DNA of 64,000 bases from JBFWNG01 sp050251195. Its GTDB lineage: Bacteria > Bdellovibrionota_B > Oligoflexia > Oligoflexales > Oligoflexaceae. Shown one piece after another: positions 17,044 to 25,375 of this stretch. The notes beneath the pieces are model-generated. The model saw nothing but the letters and a program-made list of their open reading frames with translations. It was not told the DNA's origin and searched no databases. The number at the start of each line of letters is the position of its first letter. Within the stretch, counting starts at the first letter, position 1. The stretch lies in contig JBFWNG010000017.1 of NCBI GenBank assembly GCA_050251195.1, positions 3,765-67,764 on the forward strand, in the 5' to 3' direction. A program made the position numbers and the translations under genes.

Positions 17044-18433
17044 GTTGGTTTCAATTGGATCGAAATTGCATGACCTCATGCTCTATCTTAAGAGAGTTAC
17101 GGCGCCGCCAGTTCACGGTGTGTCTGTTTCATCGATAGAGAGACTTCTAGATGATGAAAAGAAAAAATCGGACATAATAATTAATTTTATCCAGATGGGA
17201 CTCATCGCTTTTCTTGGGCTCCTATGGGTCATTGCGCCGACGGCGCAGAATCGCAAGGTCGATTCCGTTCAAGTTATGCCGTGGATCATCGCCAGCTATT
17301 TGTTGTTTCTTGCGTTTAAGCAGTATTGGTGCCGTCGTGGTCATGCAGGGGAACGACTGCAAATTCTGACGACAGTCATAGAAACTGGTGGGTTGTTGGC
17401 GTTCATATGGTTTTTGCATGTGCAATACGGCGAGCCAGCGGGGTTCTCGCTCAGAGTACCTACTTATGCATACCTGTTTGTCTTTGTCTGCCTTCAAGCA
17501 ATCCGTTTTGAAGCGCGACCCATTTTAATAGCGGGATCAGTTGCGGCAATTGGCTGGATGGCGCTAACGATTGCCGTGATAGCGAGCGGCGAGGTCGCGA
17601 TTACACGCTCCTTCAGCGACTATGTGGATTCGGGCACCGTTCTGGTTGGTGCTGAAGTAGAGAAGGTTCTCTTGTTTGGTGTCGTGTCGGGAATCCTGGC
17701 GGTAGCGGCGGTGAGGGCTCGCTCCCTGATGCTTCGAGTCACTGACGAATTGCGAAAGTCGAGAGATCTTTCGCGGTTTTTCAGTCCAGATGTAGCGAAG
17801 ATCATAACTGCGGGAGAGTCCGAGCTCAAGCCGGGCACAGGAGTATTGCGAACCGCAGCAGTGCTCATGATAGATATTCGCGGGTATACCAAATTATCGA
17901 CACTGATACCTCCTGACGAAGTCATTGCAATGCTTTCTGAGTACCAGCAACGAGTGACGCCTGTGGTATTTGCTAATGGCGGCTCTATTGATAAGTTTAT
18001 CGGAGACGGTGTATTGGCTCATTTTGGCGCCACGCAAGTGTCGCCTACGTATGCAGCAGACTGTCTACGGTCCTCGATTCTAATTGTCGAGGCAATTGAG
18101 AAGTGGAACCATGAACTTATGAGGCGAGATCTTCCTCGTATTGAGGTCAATCTTGCTTGTGCAATCGGACCAGTTGTTTTCGGAACTGTCGGTGACATTG
18201 GTAGGTTGGAATTTACGATTATTGGCGAGGCTGTCAATCTGTCAGCGAAACTTGAAGGGCATAATAAAACCATAGGCACGACTGCGGTTACGACGGTCAA
18301 AACTTTAGAGACGGCGAGGTTGCAAGGATTCTCTGGTGGCGAATCCTGGCAGATCAGAAAGTCTGACTCGGTATTGGGTTTGCCTCATAAAATCGACGTT
18401 GTCATTATCGACGATGGAGGAGGAACTCAGTGA
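17021..18433 (+). CDS. Membrane-bound class III adenylate/guanylate cyclase
   Basis: A 470-residue protein. About six hydrophobic helices in residues 50-250 form a membrane domain, and a C-terminal class III cyclase catalytic domain follows. Visible catalytic elements are AAVLMIDIRGYTKLS (first metal Asp), SIDKFIGDGVLAHFG (second metal Asp) and FTIIGEAVNLSAKLE (transition-state Asn region). It should make cAMP (or cGMP) at the inner face of the membrane. The start overlaps the end of the DUF547 gene by 23 bases, and the stop overlaps the GTG of the next gene. What the membrane domain senses is unknown. The operon context suggests redox or envelope stress. Confidence 0.9.
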   Translation: MNQRKESELVSIGSKLHDLMLYLKRVTAPPVHGVSVSSIERLLDDEKKKSDIIINFIQMGLIAFLGLLWVIAPTAQNRKVDSVQVMPWIIASYLLFLAFKQYWCRRGHAGERLQILTTVIETGGLLAFIWFLHVQYGEPAGFSLRVPTYAYLFVFVCLQAIRFEARPILIAGSVAAIGWMALTIAVIASGEVAITRSFSDYVDSGTVLVGAEVEKVLLFGVVSGILAVAAVRARSLMLRVTDELRKSRDLSRFFSPDVAKIITAGESELKPGTGVLRTAAVLMIDIRGYTKLSTLIPPDEVIAMLSEYQQRVTPVVFANGGSIDKFIGDGVLAHFGATQVSPTYAADCLRSSILIVEAIEKWNHELMRRDLPRIEVNLACAIGPVVFGTVGDIGRLEFTIIGEAVNLSAKLEGHNKTIGTTAVTTVKTLETARLQGFSGGESWQIRKSDSVLGLPHKIDVVIIDDGGGTQ

Positions 18434-19041
18434 TCGATGGCCCGTTCAGGCGCTTTTTGCCGAAAATGACGGGGCCGCTAGTGCGACTGTATTCATTTTT
18501 TGGTCTTTCGCCCAACGCCATTTCAGTGGGATCTCTATTGATGGCCTGCGTCGCAAGCTACTTTTGCGCACGTGGGGAGGCCTACTTTGCCATCATCTTT
18601 TGGTGGTTCGGAAGGCTATTTGATGGAACCGATGGGATCTATGCCCGAGCGATATCACAAACAAGTGACTTTGGTGCATATCTGGATATCGTTTGTGACA
18701 TGGCGTCGTATTCGGTCATGATACTTGGTTTTGCATTGCTTCATCCTCAACTTCAGTTCATGTGGTCGATAATTCTCGTTCTATATGTGCTTTGCATTAC
18801 AAGTGCACTCGCACTCGGTTCTTTAGAGCAGAAACTTGGGATTAGTTTGCGGGACAATCGAGGTTTGAGGTTGGGAGCTGGACTTGCCGAAGGCGGAGAA
18901 ACCGGGATCGCATACACTCTGTTTCTTTTATTTCCGCACGTAATTGTGACGACGGGATACCTTTGGATAGGGATTTTGGGATTGACCGTGCTCGCACGAA
19001 CTATCTTGGCCCGCCGAATTGTATCTACTCGGGCGAATTAA
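18430..19041 (+). CDS. CDP-alcohol phosphatidyltransferase family membrane enzyme
   Basis: A 203-residue integral membrane protein. The family signature is complete: FDGTDGIYARAISQTSDFG followed by AYLDIVCD, i.e. DGxxAR...G...D...D, with the four metal-binding aspartates. The enzyme transfers a phospho-alcohol group between CDP-alcohol and a second alcohol in phospholipid synthesis; which alcohol is unknown, and the housekeeping PgsA or PssA genes are presumably elsewhere. Translation starts at GTG, overlapping the cyclase stop (GTGA), with GGAGGAGG upstream. It is the last gene of a transcript running from the TVP38 fusion, itself downstream of an operator, hinting at lipid remodelling. Confidence 0.85.
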   Translation: MIDGPFRRFLPKMTGPLVRLYSFFGLSPNAISVGSLLMACVASYFCARGEAYFAIIFWWFGRLFDGTDGIYARAISQTSDFGAYLDIVCDMASYSVMILGFALLHPQLQFMWSIILVLYVLCITSALALGSLEQKLGISLRDNRGLRLGAGLAEGGETGIAYTLFLLFPHVIVTTGYLWIGILGLTVLARTILARRIVSTRAN

Positions 19042-19151
19042 ATTGGTCGTCGACGTTTTGGTTGGTAATTTCCTAGGTTACACCTAATTCTGACGGTCCC
19101 CAGCGATTTAAACTCATGTAAGCCCTCAAGTTTAGGTGGTTTGTACCGATA

Positions 19152-19169
19152 TAGTTCACGTATAAACTA
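19152..19169. promoter_or_regulatory. 18-bp palindromic operator, site 3
   Basis: TAGTTCACGTATAAACTA sits 24 bases before the start codon of the triple P460-like lipoprotein and 12 bases before its GGAGG ribosome-binding site. It is the most divergent copy but keeps both outer half-sites (TAGTT and AACTA) at the same spacing. Confidence 0.6.
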
Positions 19170-19192
19170 TTCTTTTCATATGGAGGACTACA

Positions 19193-20545
19193 ATGAAGAG
19201 GACACTTTTCGGCGCCCTAATTGCGTCGTGCATTGTGGTCGTCAATTGCAAGCCAATGGAAGCAAAAAAACAGCGCAGCGGCGGTGCGGAGGCTCAATCT
19301 TCAAGCAACCAGGGACCTGGGAAATTTGCCGCTGATTTTAAACAAAATGGATTCTTCAGTCTCATGTCGGAGAAGATCCCTGGGAAGAGCCCGCACGGAA
19401 AAGTTAAGATCTGGTATTCGAATAATATTCGCTCGCTTATTGATCAAGGCTCGTTTGAAGCGCCAGTCGGGACGGTTTCTATTAAGGAGTTTGAGAACGA
19501 AGAAGGTACTGGTCTTGCGATTATGATCAAGAAGGACCGCGGGTACGACGGAAAAAATCGCGATTGGTACTATGAGATGCGTGGTTCAAACGGCGAGCTG
19601 ATGCAAGAACCCGCGCCTGGCAAGGTAGCGATGTGCATCGGATGCCATTCGGCGGCTTCTGCGACTGATTATTTGGCGGGAACAAAGTTTGGCATCGATA
19701 CTACACCAACAGTAAAGCCGACGAATGAGCCTCGATCAGGCAATGGCCCTGGAAAATTTCTGACCGAGTTCAAGAATTCGGCTGAATTTTTCACCAATAT
19801 GAAAACCCCGTATATGGGGACGAGTCCCCACAAGGAAGTTCAAATATGGTATTCAGCGAACGTGCGCGACTTGATCAAAAAATCTTCGTTTGCGGTTCCG
19901 CCTGGAACCGTATCGATTAAAGAGTTTAACAACGACGGAAAAGCTGGTCATGATGGCGTTGCAGTGATGATCAAAAAGGAGCCTGGTTACGACTCAGAGA
20001 ACAATGATTGGTACTATGAAATGCGTGATATGTACGGTGCCGTGATGAAAGATCCCGCCCCCGGAAAAATACAGATGTGTATCTCTTGTCATGCGGCAGG
20101 TAAAAGCACGGACTATCTTGCCGGGACAAAGTTAGATTCTTCCACAAGTGGAAGTAAGGGACCGGGGAGTTTTGTGGCTGACTATGCGAGTTCCAGCCAG
20201 TTCTTTACCCAGATGAGTGGCGAAGTCGATGGTAAGAGCCCCCATGGCCGTGTTCAAATCTGGTATTCGGCAAACGTGAAAAGCCTTATCAGCTCATCTG
20301 GCTTCAAAGTTCCCGAAGGAACGGTCGCCGTAAAACGATTTCATAACGCAGGTGGATCCGGTCTAGCTGTGATGGTTAAGAAGGCAGCTGGGTATGATTC
20401 AAGCGGCAATGACTGGTATTACGAAATGCGAGACAGCTATGGAAACGTGATGTCGGATCCGGCTCCAGGAAAAATAGAGATGTGTCGCTCTTGTCATGCT
20501 GCCGCTTCGGCGAAAGATTACTTGGCTGGAACGGGGATTAAGTGA
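19193..20545 (+). CDS. Lipoprotein with three tandem cytochrome P460-like domains
   Basis: A 450-residue protein. A short signal sequence ends in a lipobox-like VVNC, so it is probably anchored in the envelope. Three repeats of about 130-145 residues follow. Each contains IWYSxNxRxLI, GTVxxKxF, a MxKKxxGYD segment, DWYYEMR and a terminal haem motif: CIGCH (about residue 148), CISCH (296) and CRSCH (431), each followed by a xxDYLAGT tail. This layout resembles cytochrome P460, a c-type haem protein; characterised P460 enzymes oxidise hydroxylamine. Three haem domains in one chain is unusual. GGAGG precedes the ATG and operator site 3 overlaps the promoter region. The next gene overlaps the stop codon. 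Confidence 0.8.
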   Translation: MKRTLFGALIASCIVVVNCKPMEAKKQRSGGAEAQSSSNQGPGKFAADFKQNGFFSLMSEKIPGKSPHGKVKIWYSNNIRSLIDQGSFEAPVGTVSIKEFENEEGTGLAIMIKKDRGYDGKNRDWYYEMRGSNGELMQEPAPGKVAMCIGCHSAASATDYLAGTKFGIDTTPTVKPTNEPRSGNGPGKFLTEFKNSAEFFTNMKTPYMGTSPHKEVQIWYSANVRDLIKKSSFAVPPGTVSIKEFNNDGKAGHDGVAVMIKKEPGYDSENNDWYYEMRDMYGAVMKDPAPGKIQMCISCHAAGKSTDYLAGTKLDSSTSGSKGPGSFVADYASSSQFFTQMSGEVDGKSPHGRVQIWYSANVKSLISSSGFKVPEGTVAVKRFHNAGGSGLAVMVKKAAGYDSSGNDWYYEMRDSYGNVMSDPAPGKIEMCRSCHAAASAKDYLAGTGIK

Positions 20546-21000
20546 TGGCTATGATCGCTATAAAAGTATTGGTGCAATTGACGTTGTCGCTGGTTGTCGC
20601 TTGCGCATTCACGGGGTGCAAACCTCTGGAGCCGGAGTACGTCAAGTACGATGGAGAGAATAAAAATCAAAGTACCGAGTCCTCGGGCGAGGGCGCAGAA
20701 AAGTCTCCCTCAGGTGATGGACAAAACACTCAATGTGATCTCTTTACGGCGTACAAAACTCATTTAAAAAGTGGGATCGATAATGTATGCAGCGGTTGCC
20801 ATGCGTCCATCGCAAAATTAAGCTTAAAGAAGGGGGCTGATCAAAGTAACCATGACACGCTTCTTCAATATACAGGCGCTACATCGACCAAGTTGTTTGA
20901 AAAGGTGTCAAATGCTGGTGGGAGTCATCCTGGCGGCGATCAAAGCAGCGTTTTGCCGAATGCGAAGATCGATTCTTGGATCGGGGGGATGTGCGACTGA
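20545..21000 (+). CDS. Small mono-haem-motif lipoprotein
   Basis: A protein of about 151 residues starting at the ATG that overlaps the preceding stop (TGATG). The signal peptide ends in the lipobox FTGC. A Ser/Glu-rich linker leads to one CxxCH haem motif (NVCSGCHASIAKLSLKKG), then GGSHPGGD and a C-terminal Cys. It looks like a small cytochrome-c-type electron carrier or sensor domain of the kind often placed before a DUF-rich partner. It is co-transcribed with the triple P460-like protein and may exchange electrons with it. I recognise no named family. Confidence 0.7.
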   Translation: MAMIAIKVLVQLTLSLVVACAFTGCKPLEPEYVKYDGENKNQSTESSGEGAEKSPSGDGQNTQCDLFTAYKTHLKSGIDNVCSGCHASIAKLSLKKGADQSNHDTLLQYTGATSTKLFEKVSNAGGSHPGGDQSSVLPNAKIDSWIGGMCD

Positions 21001-21008
21001 GGGCGCTG

Positions 21009-22487
21009 TCAGAGAAAGAGATGGATCTGGCCTAAAACTCTGCGAGCTTCTGTTTTCGACTCTTCTTCAGATTCATTCTCGCGTTGCTGGGTATTTATTT
21101 CGTATCCAATCGAGAAGTCACTTCCTTTGAAAGCGAAGAGGCGCGTGCCGAGGCGCATTTGGGTTCCGCTTCCGGGTGACAGATCTTCGGCGCGATTTGA
21201 ACTTGCATAGTACGCATTGAGATAAAGCTGTCGCCAAATTGACAGATAACCATCAACTGATAATACCGCGCCTTTACGAAAATCTTGGTCGGAAACATCG
21301 GCGATGATCGACGCAACTTCTGTATTTAATGTTAGCGGACCTAGTTGTCCTCCTGTCGCTACGGATTGAATCTGCACCTGTCGGGTAGCGTTATTCTCAA
21401 GCTCAGCCTCGGTTTGCCAGATTGAATAGATGATAGAAGCTCCTAAGGTTACGAACCTTAATCCTGCATTGGCGGCTATGCCCTTTACCGGTTCACTTCC
21501 TGTACCCTGCATCTGAAGCTGTCGTTTGATAAGATGAACGTTTACGAACGGTACGTTCGGAGATGCACCAACAGAGACTGACTCAAACAAAAGAGTCTGA
21601 GAACGCCCGTTACCTTGGAGGGCATACGAAGCCATCCGTTGAGGCAGACTTGTGTGATCTGCATTCCAATTACCAACGAGTGGGAGGTAATACCCTCCCA
21701 TAAGGTACGTTGCAAAGGGCAGATCGTCGACGAGTGCATACAAAGACCTGGTGCTTGCTTTAGTTAACGTATCTGAGTACCGCGATTCAGGAGACGGGCT
21801 TCCGAAAATCCTACCCTCGTAAACCAGGTGGAGTTTTCGATAGAATGGGCGAAGATGTGCACCGAAGTCAGCTGACATTAAAAAACTCTGCCAGCGTTTT
21901 GAGCTTGTTTTAGTATCGCCGGTCTCTTGCGAACTATTCTCTTGCATAACTAGCCAGCGGATGTCAGCGCCTGCTTCTGCTGAGATCAAATCGGTTGTGC
22001 GATATGGATCACCCTTTGGGATTTGTGCGAAAAACTCTCTACGTGATTTTGCCGTCGTTTTGTAGGCGCCATCGCGGTTGTCAAAAGGTTTTTCGTTTGG
22101 GCTCGTTGCTTCAGAGAGTGCGAGTCTTGGTTCTTTTAAGGGTTCGGTATCTTCCTTTGAGTATGGTTGCTTAGAGTACGATGCAGGCGCTTTGTCGCGC
22201 CCGGAGGGGTCGACCACAAATGAACGTAACCATCGAGATTCGGTCCATTTCCCATATGAGCTACGCAAACCACCTCCGTTAGGGTTTACATGGCATCCTT
22301 GACACGCGAGAGTGCACCGGCGTTCCATGGGGGCAAGATTTTTTCTGCCAGGAGCGTGGCAACCGGCGCAATTCTGTGCAAATCGGTTTGAGAGCCAGGG
22401 TTCGGCTTTTGATATCTCGCAAAATAACAGCGCACCTAGAGCGCAGCATGTGACATGGGTCCAAATTGCTATTGAATTTATAGTCAC
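21009..22487 (-). CDS. Outer-membrane-type protein with an N-terminal di-haem motif region
   Basis: About 492 residues. I place the start at a GTG followed by a signal-peptide-like stretch (IAIWTHVTCCALGALLFCE...SKAEP) because further upstream codons have no such logic. Just after the signal are two haem motifs, NCAGCH and ACQGCHVNPNGGG, and then a long region rich in alternating polar and hydrophobic residues. The last residues (QIHLFL) resemble the terminal strand of an outer-membrane beta-barrel. This could be a porin-cytochrome-like protein carrying electrons across the outer membrane, but that is inference. Its upstream region contains operator site 4, shared with the divergent double P460-like gene. 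It converges with the preceding lipoprotein gene. Confidence 0.65.
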   Translation of the reverse strand: MTINSIAIWTHVTCCALGALLFCEISKAEPWLSNRFAQNCAGCHAPGRKNLAPMERRCTLACQGCHVNPNGGGLRSSYGKWTESRWLRSFVVDPSGRDKAPASYSKQPYSKEDTEPLKEPRLALSEATSPNEKPFDNRDGAYKTTAKSRREFFAQIPKGDPYRTTDLISAEAGADIRWLVMQENSSQETGDTKTSSKRWQSFLMSADFGAHLRPFYRKLHLVYEGRIFGSPSPESRYSDTLTKASTRSLYALVDDLPFATYLMGGYYLPLVGNWNADHTSLPQRMASYALQGNGRSQTLLFESVSVGASPNVPFVNVHLIKRQLQMQGTGSEPVKGIAANAGLRFVTLGASIIYSIWQTEAELENNATRQVQIQSVATGGQLGPLTLNTEVASIIADVSDQDFRKGAVLSVDGYLSIWRQLYLNAYYASSNRAEDLSPGSGTQMRLGTRLFAFKGSDFSIGYEINTQQRENESEEESKTEARRVLGQIHLFL

Positions 22488-22599
22488 TGTGCATCTCTCT
22501 GGGGCGAGGAATTGCTCCACTTCTGAATTGAGGTGCCACGGTGGAACACGAACTTCTCCAAATGAATCTAGGATCTTGACGCCAGGGATCTCTTGATGA

Positions 22600-22617
22600 T
22601 AGTTTATATATGAACTA
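22600..22617. promoter_or_regulatory. 18-bp palindromic operator, site 4
   Basis: TAGTTTATATATGAACTA lies between the divergent di-haem outer-membrane-type gene (start 22487) and the double P460-like lipoprotein (start 22693). It is about 113 bases from the first start codon and 76 from the second. Confidence 0.7.
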
Positions 22618-22692
22618 AAGTCAAAATAAAACAGTGAATCCAAGAGGGTGCGTCCGCAATATTACGGGGCTCTTTTAGCTGGGAGGGTGTAA

Positions 22693-23658
22693 ATGATGCG
22701 ATTAGTGTTTCTAGCACTGCTGGTTCATGCAGGGTGCTTGCCCCAAGGTGAAAAGAGGGTACAGAGGAAACCTTTGCCTACACCGAATCAACAAGGAGGA
22801 GCTGCGGTATCAAACGGACCGGGCTTTATGGATAGCTCGTTCGTATCGAGCGCTTCGTTTGTAAAAGTTACCGCTACGCCCTTAGCGACGACGCAGCACG
22901 GGGAAGGCCAGGGACGCAACGCCGAAATCTGGTATTCGGCAAATATTCGCCCACTATTTGGCACGGCCACTACTAGTGGCGTGCCCGAGGGAACAGTCGC
23001 AATCAAGAAATTTCTGACCGCCGATAATCAAGTCATGATTACTGGCATGGTGAAAAAGGGCGGCAGCTGGCAGTATTACATGGGACCCCAGAGTCCCTTT
23101 CCTACTACACCCGTAAGCTCAAATGATGCGCAAATGTGTATTGGCTGTCATCAGTCAACCGGTGCGCTAACAGACTTATTACCGTACTTGCCACACGCGC
23201 AGGCTACCAGTGGAAGTCAGGGTTCAAATGGTGCAAACGATTCGATACAGCCATCTTTGCAGAGCGGTCCAGGAACATTGTCTGCCAGTTTCAAGACAAA
23301 CTCTCAGTTTGTAAAGGTGACGAAGTCGCCGTTGGCATTTACACAGCACGAGGGAGGACAAGGAAAGAATGCCAACATTTGGTATTCGACTAATATCCAG
23401 GCCGTTTTCGGTCGAAGCGCCGTTCAGTCGGTACCGACCGGAACTGTGGCGATCAAAGAGTTTCAGACACCGGACAATAAGACGATGATCACCGGTATGG
23501 TGAAAACATCAAGTGGATGGCAATATTATATGGGGCCGCCTTCACCTTTTCCTACAACGCCTATGCCAGCTTCTGATGCGCAAATGTGTGTTAGTTGTCA
23601 TCAGAGTACGGGGCAGCCTACAGATCTGTTGCCTTACCTTCCGCGAGCTTCACTTTGA
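22693..23658 (+). CDS. Lipoprotein with two tandem P460-like haem domains
   Basis: A 321-residue protein with GGGAGGG just before a double ATG. The signal peptide ends in the lipobox HAGC. Two units follow that are almost exactly 150 residues apart. Each has IWYSxNIxxxFG, a GTVAIKxF segment, MITGMVK, WQYYMGP and a haem motif (CIGCH at about 149, CVSCH at about 299) with a QSTGxxTDLLPYLP tail. They are clearly related to the triple-domain protein at 19.2 kb but form a distinct subfamily with a different C-terminal tail. Location is probably the outer face of a membrane. It converges with, and slightly overlaps, the MarR gene. Confidence 0.78.
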   Translation: MMRLVFLALLVHAGCLPQGEKRVQRKPLPTPNQQGGAAVSNGPGFMDSSFVSSASFVKVTATPLATTQHGEGQGRNAEIWYSANIRPLFGTATTSGVPEGTVAIKKFLTADNQVMITGMVKKGGSWQYYMGPQSPFPTTPVSSNDAQMCIGCHQSTGALTDLLPYLPHAQATSGSQGSNGANDSIQPSLQSGPGTLSASFKTNSQFVKVTKSPLAFTQHEGGQGKNANIWYSTNIQAVFGRSAVQSVPTGTVAIKEFQTPDNKTMITGMVKTSSGWQYYMGPPSPFPTTPMPASDAQMCVSCHQSTGQPTDLLPYLPRASL

Positions 23659-24146
23659 TCTAATACTGTTGAGCATATCTCTTCTGCGTGTTTCTGGATC
23701 TTCTTAAGCTGTTCGATAGCGTCAGCTGTCATCGGCAATACTAGCGCCATGACACGTGACGCATGCCCAGGAAAAATTGCTTCAAATTCGCGCTTGCCCT
23801 TAGTTGTTAACGTATATTTGGGCCGACCTTCACTTTTGCCAGGCACCGTCTTGACGATGTTATCGATCGTAAGTCTTTTCAGGAATGCAGTAATATTGCC
23901 GCGTGTCACTGATAACACTTCGGCGATTCTAGATGGCGGCAAAGGGCCCTCAAAGTACAAGTGGAACATGATTTGAAAACGCGGAACCGTAAAGCCTTCC
24001 TTCTGGAGGGCTGACTCAAGCGCGCAAAGGATTTCCTTATGGGCGTCCATAATCGACCTCCAAGTCACGATTTCTGGAGACTTTAGGATCTCGATAAATT
24101 CTTCCAAATGTAAAGAGGGTCGTTTTTGCAACGATTCTACCTCCAA
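23634..24146 (-). CDS. MarR-family transcriptional regulator
   Basis: A 170-residue winged-helix regulator. The MarR core reads FTVPRFQIMFHLYFEGPLPPS, then RIAEVLSVTRGNITAFLKRL (recognition helix), a beta wing GKSEGRPKYTLTTKG and a C-terminal dimerisation helix. Translation may begin at TTG 24146 (GGAGG upstream) or at an internal ATG near 24050, which also has GGAGG. A promoter-like TTGGTA-N18-TAAAAT lies upstream. The gene sits in the centre of the cluster carrying five copies of an 18-bp palindrome, the size MarR dimers bind, so it is the best candidate for the common repressor. There is no obvious single redox cysteine motif of the OhrR type; the few cysteines (Leu-Cys-Ala and near the C-terminus) could still sense. 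Confidence 0.85.
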   Translation of the reverse strand: MEVESLQKRPSLHLEEFIEILKSPEIVTWRSIMDAHKEILCALESALQKEGFTVPRFQIMFHLYFEGPLPPSRIAEVLSVTRGNITAFLKRLTIDNIVKTVPGKSEGRPKYTLTTKGKREFEAIFPGHASRVMALVLPMTADAIEQLKKIQKHAEEICSTVLDQSEARGR

Positions 24147-24222
24147 TTTTCATAGTTTTAATTCTCTATTTTAGCATGGATACCCCTTGTTTACCAATCA
24201 GGCTCACAATCTTCGATTTGGC

Positions 24223-24615
24223 CTACCATCCGAGCATTTTGAAGATATCTCGAATGTCGAGTGCTAGAGAGACACACATGGTGAGTATCAGCAGATTTAG
24301 CCACACTCGAAACATGTGATCACCAATATTGACCCGATTTGTTGAATCTGATTGCCAACAGCGCAGCGTCGCAAAGAGATAAGGCGGCCAGCAGATTAGG
24401 TGCGCGTAAGCAAGCGCGTGGATGCTAGCCAGCGAATAGACGAGAATTGCTCCAACAGATAGCGTGGCAAATAGACAGGCGAGAAACCGTTTTGCTTCGC
24501 GTCGCCCGCAAAAGGGGATTGCTTGTGCAAAAAGTAGCACCATCCAACCCATCCAAATTTGTACCCCCGTACTAAGTTCAAAAATTTGATTTATGAGAAG
24601 ACCTTTCCAGTCCAA
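24223..24615 (-). CDS. Small four-helix membrane protein, unknown function
   Basis: A 130-residue, very hydrophobic protein with about four membrane helices and several Cys/Trp residues (IPFCGRREAKR, LICWPPYLF, TLRCWQ). I do not recognise a family. Translation appears to start at TTG, preceded by AGGAGG nine bases upstream. It is divergent from the YceI-bufferin operon, with operator site 5 between them, and lies 76 bases upstream of marR on the same strand. It may be co-regulated with, or co-transcribed into, the regulator gene. Confidence 0.6.
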   Translation of the reverse strand: MDWKGLLINQIFELSTGVQIWMGWMVLLFAQAIPFCGRREAKRFLACLFATLSVGAILVYSLASIHALAYAHLICWPPYLFATLRCWQSDSTNRVNIGDHMFRVWLNLLILTMCVSLALDIRDIFKMLGW

Positions 24616-24669
24616 GGGTTTTGCCCTCCTTTGTCGCGATAGGGTCCTTTGGTGATATTGACTGTCAGC

Positions 24670-24697
24670 GTGACATAGTTTATATATAAACTATAAG
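24670..24697 (+). promoter_or_regulatory. Promoter with embedded perfect palindromic operator, site 5
   Basis: TAGTTTATATATAAACTA (24676-24693) is a perfect 18-bp palindrome. It sits between a -35-like GTGACA (24670-24675) and a -10-like TATAAG (24692-24697) with 16-bp spacing, exactly where a repressor would block polymerase. It faces YceI and the bufferin genes and also lies upstream of the divergent membrane-protein gene. Confidence 0.75.
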
Positions 24698-24739
24698 ATG
24701 AAAATATCACCTATTACTAGAGAGTTAAGGAGGACGAAG

Positions 24740-25339
24740 TTGATTACGAAATTGGTGGCTGTCGCCATGATTGCGCTTCCTAGCGCTGGAGCATTCGCAA
24801 AAACCTACACAGTCGATAAAGAGCACACAAACGTCGGCTTTACTGTGAAGCACCTCATGATCAGTAAAGTCCGAGGCCGTTTTGACCAGTTTAGCGGCGA
24901 GTTCACCTACGACGAGAAGCAGAAAACGTTTAAAGACGTCAAAGCTTCAATCGATGTTGATTCGATCAATACGAACGAGAAAGAGCGCGACAAGCATCTT
25001 AAGAGTCCAGATTTTTTCGGGGTGGATCTCAAGAATCCCAAGGCTCCAGGTAACACTATGACGTTTGCAATGACCAGTTACTCACCGACCAAATCGGGAG
25101 GAGGCAAGGCTACGGGTGATCTGACGATTAAAGGCATTACGAAAAAGGTTGAGCTGGATATCGAAGAGGGCGGGTTCGCCAAAGACCCTTGGGGTAATGA
25201 ACGTGCGGCGTTTACAGCGCGCGGAAAAATCAATCGGAAGGATTTTGGACTGAATTGGAACAAACTTGTCGAAGCTGGTGGCGTTATGGTCGGCGAAGAA
25301 GTGGAACTGATCATTGAAGCTCAAGGTATAGCGAAATAA
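24740..25339 (+). CDS. YceI-family periplasmic protein
   Basis: A protein of about 199 residues. I choose TTG at 24740 because AAGGAGG precedes it and it begins a clean signal peptide (LITKLVAVAMIALPSAGAFA). An in-frame ATG at 24698 lies inside the promoter/operator and is unlikely. The mature YceI beta-barrel is complete: YTVDKEHTNVGFTVKHLMIS, KVRGRFDQFSGEF, SIDVDSINTNEKERDKHL, DLTIKGITKKVELDI and NRKDFGLNWN. Family members bind isoprenoid-quinone-like amphiphiles in the periplasm. It is the first gene of a run leading into the bufferin precursors, under operator site 5, linking quinone or lipid binding with metal buffering. Confidence 0.9.
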   Translation: MITKLVAVAMIALPSAGAFAKTYTVDKEHTNVGFTVKHLMISKVRGRFDQFSGEFTYDEKQKTFKDVKASIDVDSINTNEKERDKHLKSPDFFGVDLKNPKAPGNTMTFAMTSYSPTKSGGGKATGDLTIKGITKKVELDIEEGGFAKDPWGNERAAFTARGKINRKDFGLNWNKLVEAGGVMVGEEVELIIEAQGIAK

Positions 25340-25375
25340 GTGAAGATCACATTTTAAACTTAAAGGAGAACTGAG

